NCBI GenBank assembly: GCA_022340665.1
Contig: JAJDNM010000002.1
Coordinates: forward strand, 1 to 46,020
Length of the DNA stretch: 46,020 nt
Reading direction: 5' to 3'
Source of the DNA: Acidobacteriota bacterium
GTDB taxonomy: Bacteria > Acidobacteriota > Thermoanaerobaculia > Thermoanaerobaculales > Sulfomarinibacteraceae
Below are positions 16,222 through 23,012 of the stretch, in pieces. The position numbers were made by a program, and so were the translations under genes. The notes under the pieces were generated by a model. The model was not told the origin of the DNA. It ran no database searches and saw only the letters and a program-made list of their open reading frames with translations. Each line of letters opens with the position of its first letter. Position 1 is the stretch's first letter.

Positions 16222-17487
16222 ATGTCTTCCGAAGAATATGCCTCCTCAGATCCCGTCGAACTGAAGACGAGGATTCTGCAATACCGGGCGAGTCTTTTCG
16301 ACCCTGTCACGAAGCTACCCACCCTGCCCGTGGTTATCGACCGGATTCGGAGAATGCTCGACGAACGTGGAACATTGCAGGTGCTCCTGGTTCGCATCGA
16401 GCATGAGCAGAACCTCGAGCGCATTGTTGGGTGGGAGCGGTACGACGCTGTTCTTTCCAGCGTCGCGGTCCATCTCGGTGGTCTGCTCGAAGAAACTGCG
16501 GGTTCGGGAAGCCTGTTGTGCCAGGAGCACGTTCGGGGTGACATTTTCCTGGTCGTTCTCGCCGATCACTTCGAAGCGGGAAGACTCCACGATTCGTTCG
16601 TCGACGGAATCACCATTACACACGAAACCGGGGAAAGCGAAAACATCGCTGTGCGGGTGGGCCAAGGTGTGATCAAGATGCGGCCGGCTCTTCGGGTCGA
16701 AAGGACGATCTACAACGGCATTCTCGAAGCACGCCAGGATTTTCATCGCCGCGGAGAGGCGCTGGATCAGGCGCGGCTGGACGAGGTTCGTCGAATTCTG
16801 CGCGAGGGAGAAGTCCGCACGCTGTTTCAACCGATCGTCAAGGCGCCGAGTCGGGAGATCGTCGGATTCGAGGCGCTCAGCCGTGGACCCGAGGGGAGCT
16901 ACTTGGAAACCGCTGACAATCTCTTCGGTTTCACCGAAAGGGCCGGGATGCTCGGGGAGGTGGAGTTACTGTGCCTGGATCAGGCGCTCGAAAACGCGAA
17001 GGCGCTTCCCGGAGGTGCCATCCTCTTCCTGAACCTTTCGATGCTCGGTCTCGAGTACATCGAGTCCGAGGGATTGGGTTTGATCGGTCGGATCAAGGAA
17101 TCCGGCCGCTCTCCGAGCGAGTGCGTCCTCGAAATCACCGAACGAACCTACGCCGAGAGTGCGAGCAGACTGAGAGAAAGAGTTTCCGAGCTCCGAAAGC
17201 ATGGATTTCGAATCGCCATCGACGACATGGGAACCGGGTACAGTGCCCTCCACGTCCTTGCCGAACTGCAACCGGACTTCATCAAGCTCGACAAGATGTT
17301 GGTGCGTGACCTGCCTGAGGAACCGATCAAACGCAATCTGGTGTCTGCGATCATCGGATTCGCGCGTGACAGCCAGTCGGTCATCATTGCCGAAGGCGTC
17401 GAGACCGAAGACGAGGTGGAGACTCTGAAGATCCTGGGAGTCGAACTCCAACAGGGATTCTTCTTCGGCTATCCCAAATCCCACTAG
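16222..17487 (+). CDS. Degenerate GGDEF plus EAL-domain protein (c-di-GMP phosphodiesterase candidate)
   Basis: The N-terminal 190 residues resemble a GGDEF domain (FDPVTKLPTLPVVIDRI) whose active motif has decayed to R-G-D-I-F, so it should not make c-di-GMP. The C-terminal EAL domain keeps every catalytic position I can check: F-E-A-L, F-L-N-L-S, E-I-T-E-R, A-I-D-D-M-G-T-G, F-I-K-L-D-K, A-E-G-V-E-T and Q-Q-G-F-F-F-G-Y-P. It is therefore a plausible active phosphodiesterase. It sits in the same operon as a kinase and receiver and faces pilT, which suggests c-di-GMP control of pilus-driven motility. Confidence 0.9.
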   Translation: MSSEEYASSDPVELKTRILQYRASLFDPVTKLPTLPVVIDRIRRMLDERGTLQVLLVRIEHEQNLERIVGWERYDAVLSSVAVHLGGLLEETAGSGSLLCQEHVRGDIFLVVLADHFEAGRLHDSFVDGITITHETGESENIAVRVGQGVIKMRPALRVERTIYNGILEARQDFHRRGEALDQARLDEVRRILREGEVRTLFQPIVKAPSREIVGFEALSRGPEGSYLETADNLFGFTERAGMLGEVELLCLDQALENAKALPGGAILFLNLSMLGLEYIESEGLGLIGRIKESGRSPSECVLEITERTYAESASRLRERVSELRKHGFRIAIDDMGTGYSALHVLAELQPDFIKLDKMLVRDLPEEPIKRNLVSAIIGFARDSQSVIIAEGVETEDEVETLKILGVELQQGFFFGYPKSH

Positions 17488-17553
17488 CGACATTGCCAAA
17501 AATGAATCGATGGAATGCCGTCGAGCCGACAATCCGGGCGGGTTGAGCCGGTG

Positions 17554-18990
17554 CTACCGCTTGAAGAAGCCTGACGAGCTCTTTCCGCCATTGCCCTGAA
17601 TCTGCTGGTTGAGCTCCCTGATCCGCTCGTTCAGTGCATTGATCTTCTGTTGGGACTCTTCCCTGGCTCGCTGGACCTCTGAGCGGGCTATCTCGGCTTC
17701 GCGACGCAGCTCGTCGGTGCTGCCGGATGTTTCTTCGATCTGTTGCCTGAGGGCAGTGAGATCCGCCTCGAGGGCCTCGATCTGCTCGTCCTTTTCCTCG
17801 ATCTTTGCCCGGTGGCGTTCTTCCATTTCTTCATAGAGACGCTTGGTCTCCAGCAGCTCGGTGATCTGAGAAAAATCTGCGGGCGACGGTGCCATTTCAC
17901 CCTCCCTGAAGCGCTCTTCGATGGACGGGAACATCTCGCGCAGCTTGAGCGAGAGCTCATCCGGCTCGGCCGACGCATCGATCGCTTGCTCATAGGTGAT
18001 CTTGTTGTGCGCGAGGAGAGAGATCAACGACTGATTCATGCTCTGCATGTGATAGAAGTTGACCGAGTTCTCCATCTCCTCGAGGATTTCCTTGATTTCG
18101 CCATTATCGATGTGCTTTGAGATCTTGGGCGAGTTGACCAGGATTTCAAGTGCCGGGAGGCGTTCCTTGCCTTCGGCATCCTCCAGGAGCTGCATCGATA
18201 CTATCGCTCTGAGGACGAGTGCGAGCTGGCTCCGTACCTGATTCTGCTGATCGACCGGGTAGGAGTCGATGATGCGATCGACAGTCTGGGCGGCGTTGTT
18301 CGTATGCAGGGTCGAAAAGACAAGGTGCCCAGTTTCGGCAGCTGTGATTGCCGTCGACATCGTCTCGAGGTCACGCATTTCACCGACCATGATGACGTCG
18401 GGATCCTGACGCATACAGTTCCTGAGTGCTTCGTGGAAGTTTGGAGTGTCGGTGCCGACCTCGCGTTGCGAGAGGGTTGCCTTGTCGTCCTGGAAGAGAA
18501 ACTCGATCGGGTCCTCAATCGTGACGACGTGGCATGGACGTGCCTTCGAGATCATATCGATCATCGATGCCAAAGTCGTCGATTTTCCGGATCCGGTAGG
18601 ACCCGTGATCAGAACCAATCCCCCGGGATACCGGGTGAAAGTCCCGATGACATCCGGAAGGTTCAATTCTTCGACGCTTTGAATGTCAAACGGCACCCGC
18701 CGAAAGACGCCCGCCATCGTGCCCCTCTGCATGTAGATGTTGCACCTGAAACGGGCGATACCGGGCACCCCGTAGCCCATGTCCACGGCCTGTTCCTTCT
18801 CGAATCGGGCGCGTTGGCCGGGTTTCATGATGTCGCCCAGCATTTGCTCCACTTCGTCCGGCTGCAAGGGGTTCGCCTTGATCGGAATCAACCGTCCCTG
18901 GATTCGCAGGAGCGGTGGCCGCATGGGCTTGATATGGAGGTCTGATGCCCCCTTCTTCGTCATGAACATGAGAAGTTCGTTGAGCTCCAC
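17554..18990 (-). CDS. pilT: Type IV pilus retraction ATPase PilT with coiled-coil C-terminal extension
   Basis: PilT powers pilus retraction. The N-terminal part is canonical: E-L-N-E-L-L, KGASDLHIK, Walker A G-P-T-G-S-G-K-S-T, the Asp box IEDPIEF, Walker B region M-V-G-E-M-R-D-L-E-T and the His box FSTLHTNNA. From about residue 375 the usual end is replaced by some 100 residues of charged heptads (EEMEERHRAKIEEKDEQIEAL in outline) and a tail N-G-G-K-S-S-S-G-F-F-K-R, giving 478 residues against the usual 345-380. I chose GTG at 18990 because AGGAG lies five bases before it; the TTG at 18993 is too close to that site. Confidence 0.93.
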   Translation of the reverse strand: MELNELLMFMTKKGASDLHIKPMRPPLLRIQGRLIPIKANPLQPDEVEQMLGDIMKPGQRARFEKEQAVDMGYGVPGIARFRCNIYMQRGTMAGVFRRVPFDIQSVEELNLPDVIGTFTRYPGGLVLITGPTGSGKSTTLASMIDMISKARPCHVVTIEDPIEFLFQDDKATLSQREVGTDTPNFHEALRNCMRQDPDVIMVGEMRDLETMSTAITAAETGHLVFSTLHTNNAAQTVDRIIDSYPVDQQNQVRSQLALVLRAIVSMQLLEDAEGKERLPALEILVNSPKISKHIDNGEIKEILEEMENSVNFYHMQSMNQSLISLLAHNKITYEQAIDASAEPDELSLKLREMFPSIEERFREGEMAPSPADFSQITELLETKRLYEEMEERHRAKIEEKDEQIEALEADLTALRQQIEETSGSTDELRREAEIARSEVQRAREESQQKINALNERIRELNQQIQGNGGKSSSGFFKR

Positions 18991-19075
18991 CAACCCTCCT
19001 CGGGGCCTCGATATCCACCTTCGAGATTAACATATGGGGTTGCGACCTTTTGTGATCCCGATGCATCTTGTAAGG

Positions 19076-19690
19076 ATGATGAGCACAGGGAAAGGGTTCT
19101 TTGCAGAGGTCGATGACGTGACGCTGGCAAGGGCGAGGCGCGGGGACATCGACGCTCTCGAGGGTTTGTACCGGGTCTTTTCGTTGCCTGTTCACACCAT
19201 TGCGACACGGATCTGCAGATCTCGTGATGAAGCTGAAGAAGTTCTTCAGGAGACCTTCCTCGAGGTTTCACGCAGCATTGGCACTTTTCGAGGTGAGGGG
19301 GCCCTTGGAGCCTGGGTGCGCCGCATCGCAGTCTCCAAGGCATTGACATCCATGCGTCGCCGGCGCCGCGAAACAGCGGCCGGGTTTTCCAAAGGCGATG
19401 TCGACCACCTCGCGAAGGGGCCTGCCTGCGATGGGACGGTCGGCTGGAAGAGAATCGATCTCGAAAGGGCACTGGCACGTCTGCCGGATGTGGCGAGGGC
19501 GGTTGTCTGGCTCCATGACGTCGAGGGTTTCACTCATGCCGAGATCGCCGGCTTCTTTGGCCGTTCAGAGAGTTTTTCGAAATCGCAGCTTTCCCGCGCG
19601 CACGAGAAATTGAGATCGTGGCTCGGGTTGGCTGGAGGTACTTCATATGCATCCGACAACGGAAGAACTGCTGGTATTGCGCGACGGTGA
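19076..19690 (+). CDS. ECF-type RNA polymerase sigma factor
   Basis: This sigma-70 family regulator has region 2 (LYRVFSLPVHTIATRICRSRDEAEEVLQETFLEV in outline) and region 4 (LPDVARAVVWLHDVEGFTHAEIAGFFGRSESFSKSQLSRA in outline, a helix-turn-helix). No other domain is present. The likely start is ATG 19076 or the next ATG at 19079, preceded by AAGG. The gene overlaps the downstream anti-sigma gene by 44 bases, so their products are probably made together. It is divergent from pilT; its target promoters are unknown. Confidence 0.92.
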   Translation: MMSTGKGFFAEVDDVTLARARRGDIDALEGLYRVFSLPVHTIATRICRSRDEAEEVLQETFLEVSRSIGTFRGEGALGAWVRRIAVSKALTSMRRRRRETAAGFSKGDVDHLAKGPACDGTVGWKRIDLERALARLPDVARAVVWLHDVEGFTHAEIAGFFGRSESFSKSQLSRAHEKLRSWLGLAGGTSYASDNGRTAGIARR

Positions 19691-20273
19691 GGACGCCGAA
19701 GAGACGGCGCGTCACCTCGAGGAGTGTGACGAGTGCCGCAATCGGCTGGAGGAGCTTCGAGCTGTTTCGAGCGCGCTCAAGGAACTGGCTCAGGTCCCAC
19801 CGCCAGAGGACTCGTGGACGGAGATCCGAAAGAGGGCGATTGGCAAGAGGCGGAGGCCGGTTGGCCTCCAGGTGGGTGTCGCCGCGGCGGTCCTGCTGGC
19901 AGTTGCTGTGGCGGCGATGGTCGGGCATTTCGGGGGAGAGAACGGATTCCCCGAAAGAGCTGAATCTGCCGGAACCCGTGAGGCCATCGAGCAGCTGTCG
20001 AGTGCATCTCGGGAGCTCGAGCTTCTGTTGAGGGATTCCTCGCTTCAGTCACCGGTCCTGAGCACCCAGAGGGCCGCGATGATCGTGGAGCTCGAGGATC
20101 GGATCGCAGTCGTCGACCTGATCCTGGCCCAGAGCTCCTTTGAACAGGATGAACGCACCGTCGTGCTGTGGAGCGATCGCGTCGAGCTTCTGGACGCACT
20201 GGTCGCCGCCCGCAGCGGGCAGATCCCCATTGGCGGGATCGTCCATGCAGTCAATGAAGGGAGTCAACGATGA
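19647..20273 (+). CDS. Zinc-finger anti-sigma factor, single-pass membrane protein
   Basis: The N-terminal 60 residues carry H-L-E-E-C-D-E-C, the H-x3-C-x2-C motif of zinc-binding anti-sigma domains, with the upstream histidine/acidic residues usual for the fold. A membrane helix follows at about residues 74-92. The remaining 115 residues would lie outside the membrane and include helical stretches. A GGAGG is eight bases before the ATG. It overlaps the sigma gene upstream and the PDZ gene downstream, which argues that it holds the sigma factor inactive at the membrane. Confidence 0.88.
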   Translation: MHPTTEELLVLRDGEDAEETARHLEECDECRNRLEELRAVSSALKELAQVPPPEDSWTEIRKRAIGKRRRPVGLQVGVAAAVLLAVAVAAMVGHFGGENGFPERAESAGTREAIEQLSSASRELELLLRDSSLQSPVLSTQRAAMIVELEDRIAVVDLILAQSSFEQDERTVVLWSDRVELLDALVAARSGQIPIGGIVHAVNEGSQR

Positions 20274-21220
20274 AGAATATTCTGATCGGGGTGTTTTTGA
20301 TTCTTGTTGCGGGAGCGCTACCGGCTGTGGCAGTTTCCGACGGCGTTCAGGAAGACCGGACCGATTCCAGAAACCCGCACAGGGAGCTGCGCGAGGCGGT
20401 AGCCGAGATCCGTTCGCAATACGCAACCGGCGACAGATCGTTCACTGCCCCCAGGATCGCGGGCATGAGCTCGAACATGCGGCTCGGCATTATCCTCGGC
20501 GGGAGCTGGCATCAGGCCCGCGAAGAGGCGGCGGGAGCCGCGATCATGGCGGTGACTCCTGGGAGCCCGGCAGAAGAAGCCGGTTTGATGGCAGGCGATG
20601 TTGTGATCAGCTTCAACGGAGAGCCGCTGTTTGAACAAGGTCTTGAGCTGCCAGTGGCGTCGATGAAGGCATCGCAGCGCCTGGTGGAGCTTGCCCGTGA
20701 CCTCGAGAATGGCGATGCCGTGGTCCTCGAATACATCCGAGATGGCTCCACGCACCAGGCCGACCTGGTGGCGCGCGAAATTGACTTCGGTCCAATGCTC
20801 GGCAAGCTGCCCGACCACGAGGATCTGGCGGGACTCTACCGTGGCCAGCTGGCCTTCGCCCACCCGGGCGACGGCAAATGGTTCCTTCCACGGACGTGGC
20901 TCGACATGGAGCTGGTTGCCCTCAACCCCGGGCTTGGCGAGTATTTCGGGGTGGACAGCGGAGTCCTGGTGGTGCGGGGCCCGGATGACGGGGATACACT
21001 TGCCCTCGAGAGCGGTGATGTCATCTTGGGGATCGGTGGTCGCCAAGTGCGTAGCCCTGAACACGCGATGCGCATCTTGCGCTCCTACGAACCGGACGAG
21101 GAGCTCACCGTCGAGATCATTCGCCACGGTCGATCGGAGACTCTGACCGGCACGGTCCCGAGTGTGCCGATCCAATTCGACTTCGAATTTCGGGACGCGG
21201 GGATACCTGCCGACCACTGA
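20270..21220 (+). CDS. Exported protein with two PDZ domains
   Basis: This 316-residue protein starts with a signal peptide (about residues 1-21, AVA cleavage pattern). Two PDZ domains follow: one at about 90-165 (MAVTPGSPAEEAGLMAGDVVISFNG in outline) and one at about 235-305 (SGDVILGIGGRQV). I see no protease domain. Overlapping the anti-sigma gene by four bases, it is the third member of a three-gene unit. It could be an envelope sensor or a scaffold that presents misfolded proteins to a protease which acts on the anti-sigma factor; that role is inference. Confidence 0.82.
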   Translation: MKNILIGVFLILVAGALPAVAVSDGVQEDRTDSRNPHRELREAVAEIRSQYATGDRSFTAPRIAGMSSNMRLGIILGGSWHQAREEAAGAAIMAVTPGSPAEEAGLMAGDVVISFNGEPLFEQGLELPVASMKASQRLVELARDLENGDAVVLEYIRDGSTHQADLVAREIDFGPMLGKLPDHEDLAGLYRGQLAFAHPGDGKWFLPRTWLDMELVALNPGLGEYFGVDSGVLVVRGPDDGDTLALESGDVILGIGGRQVRSPEHAMRILRSYEPDEELTVEIIRHGRSETLTGTVPSVPIQFDFEFRDAGIPADH

Positions 21221-21310
21221 TCGTCAGATTCTGCCGCGAGGATGCGTGCTGTCGGTCGGCGATGTCAGTTCTGTCGGCCGATGGAAGTGGCCCGTCGAAC
21301 GAGAAGTCGG

Positions 21311-21316
21311 TACAAT
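21311..21316 (+). promoter_or_regulatory. -10 box for cobalamin adenosyltransferase, leaderless-type spacing
   Basis: TACAAT is followed by GCCCGG (6 nt) and the ATG at 21323. This is one of the cleanest examples in the window. No Shine-Dalgarno sequence is present. Confidence 0.6.
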
Positions 21317-21322
21317 GCCCGG

Positions 21323-21880
21323 ATGAAGGTCTACACGAGAAAAGGAGACGCGGGAGAAACCTCTCTTCTTTCGGGCGAGCGCGTCCGCAAGGAAAATCCC
21401 CGCGTGGAGGCGTACGGTGCGGTCGACGAGCTGTGCTCGCTAGTTGGTCTGCTCCGGAGCGAGTTGCTGCCCGAAGATCTCGATAAGCGGCTGATGGCGG
21501 TCCAGGAGGTCCTCTTCGAAATCGGTGCCACGTTGGCCGATCCCGAGGACCATATGGACCACGATTCACGGTCATGGGATGCGGCGCCGATCGAGGAGTG
21601 GATCGACCTCATGGATCGGGAGCTCGATCCGCTGAGATCCTTTATTCTCCCCGGGGGCAGCAGGGCCTCCTCGATCGCGCATCTCGCCCGCGTTGTGTGT
21701 CGACGCGCTGAGAGGCGGGTTGTCGCCCTGGACGGAACTGGAAGCGCGGTGCCGCAGGGTGTTCTGGCATATCTCAACCGGCTGTCTGACGCCTTGTTTA
21801 CGCTGGCTCGCGTGATCAATGCTCGGGCCGGTATTCCGGAGACCGAGTGGCGTTCTGACGGCTTGACGGACCCTCCCTGA
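21323..21880 (+). CDS. Cob(I)yrinic acid a,c-diamide adenosyltransferase (PduO type)
   Basis: The enzyme attaches the adenosyl group of ATP to reduced corrinoid to make adenosylcobalamin. The N terminus K-V-Y-T-R-K-G-D-A-G-E-T-S-L and the next block R-V-E-A-Y-G-A-V-D-E-L form the PduO-type ATP-binding site. R-R-A-E-R-R-V and Y-L-N-R-L-S-D-A-L-F close the four-helix bundle. About 185 residues, normal for the family. I chose MKVYTRK at 21323 over an upstream in-frame start because the motif begins there and the TACAAT box abuts it. No cobalamin riboswitch is seen. Confidence 0.93.
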   Translation: MKVYTRKGDAGETSLLSGERVRKENPRVEAYGAVDELCSLVGLLRSELLPEDLDKRLMAVQEVLFEIGATLADPEDHMDHDSRSWDAAPIEEWIDLMDRELDPLRSFILPGGSRASSIAHLARVVCRRAERRVVALDGTGSAVPQGVLAYLNRLSDALFTLARVINARAGIPETEWRSDGLTDPP

Positions 21881-22040
21881 TACAATCGCGAACTTGTGGA
21901 GGGGAAGAGTTCGGCCGATTGCCGGTTGTGTCGTCGGCAGACGCGAATCAGTGGAACACTCGGATCCTCGGAGATACCAGATTTCGACCTTGCGAGCCGT
22001 GCCGCCTTCTGAAGGGATGGCGGTGAGGAGTAACGCTTAG
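21881..22040 (+). other. Leader of the phoH operon with a possible short reading frame
   Basis: A TACAAT box (21881-21886) starts this 160-base gap. Seven bases later a TTG (21894) opens a 48-codon frame that stops directly before the phoH ATG. A GTG at 21896 opens a 39-codon frame with C-R-L-C, and a third frame ends in C-E-P-C. None can be supported as a real protein by sequence alone. AGGAG lies about ten bases before the phoH ATG. The gap may simply be a 5' leader. Confidence 0.35.
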
Positions 22041-23012
22041 ATGCAACACGTGACCCTCAGCGAGGGCCATCTCGAACAGCTTTTCGGCACCCGTGATGAG
22101 AACCTGCGATACCTCGAAGAACGCCTCGGGGTTACGGTTGCTGCCCGGGGGCCCGAGGTCCAGGTGACCGGGAGTAAAGAATCAGAGATGATCGCCAGCA
22201 GGATTCTTGAATCCTTCGACCGCATGCTGGCCTCCGGTGGAGCGGTCACGAAGGAGGAATATCGGACCGGCGTGCGTGTGCTCGAAGAAGACGCGGGCGT
22301 TGACCTGGTGGATTTCTTCCTCGACGCGTCGATCGCGACTTCTCTCCGGCGTTACGTGACTCCGAGGAACCTCAACCAACGGCTCTTCATCCGCTCGGTG
22401 GCCTCCCATGATTACGTCTTTGTCACCGGCCCCGCGGGGACCGGTAAGACCTACCTCGCGGTGGCCTTGGCTGCGGCCGCGCTGATGGACAAGCAGGTGC
22501 GGCGCATCGTATTGGTCCGACCTGCTGTGGAGGCCGGGGAGCGGCTCGGCTTCCTGCCAGGTGACCTCGTCGAGAAGATCAATCCCTACCTGCGCCCGGT
22601 CTACGACGCACTCTACGACATCCTCGGTTATGAAAAGGTCTCCAAACTCCTCGATCGCCAGGTCATCGAGATAGCCCCGCTAGCGTTCATGCGAGGGAGA
22701 ACCCTCAACGACGCGTTCATCATTCTTGACGAGGCTCAGAACACCACCCACGAGCAGATGAAGATGTTCCTCACGCGCATGGGATTCCACTCCAAGACGG
22801 TCATAACGGGCGACATCACACAAATCGATCTGCCAGGTGCCCGTTCGTCGGGTCTTGTCGAAGCTCTCGAGATCTTCGATGGTGTCGAGGGTTTTGCGTT
22901 TATCCGTTTCACACATCGAGACGTCGTGCGCCATCCCCTGGTGCAGGATGTCGTCGATCGTTACTCGCGGTGGGAAAAGAAGACGCGAGAAACAAACGGT
23001 GAGCGCTCATGA
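22041..23012 (+). CDS. phoH: PhoH-family ATPase (YbeZ)
   Basis: This 323-residue P-loop ATPase is associated with RNA metabolism and with YbeY. The N-terminal 90 residues resemble a KH-like region (LFGTRDENLRYLEERLGV). The ATPase core has Walker A G-P-A-G-T-G-K-T, VLVRPAVEAGERLGFLPG, Walker B F-I-I-L-D-E-A-Q-N-T and V-I-T-G-D-I-T-Q-I-D-L-P, all standard. It starts the block phoH-pgpH-ybeY-corC-era, each gene overlapping or nearly touching the next. Confidence 0.95.
   Translation: MQHVTLSEGHLEQLFGTRDENLRYLEERLGVTVAARGPEVQVTGSKESEMIASRILESFDRMLASGGAVTKEEYRTGVRVLEEDAGVDLVDFFLDASIATSLRRYVTPRNLNQRLFIRSVASHDYVFVTGPAGTGKTYLAVALAAAALMDKQVRRIVLVRPAVEAGERLGFLPGDLVEKINPYLRPVYDALYDILGYEKVSKLLDRQVIEIAPLAFMRGRTLNDAFIILDEAQNTTHEQMKMFLTRMGFHSKTVITGDITQIDLPGARSSGLVEALEIFDGVEGFAFIRFTHRDVVRHPLVQDVVDRYSRWEKKTRETNGERS

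Noticed and set aside
21221-21322. A cobalamin riboswitch upstream of the adenosyltransferase
   Set aside because: The gap is about 100 bases, lacks the B12-box type sequence, and the -10 box lies only six bases before the start codon.
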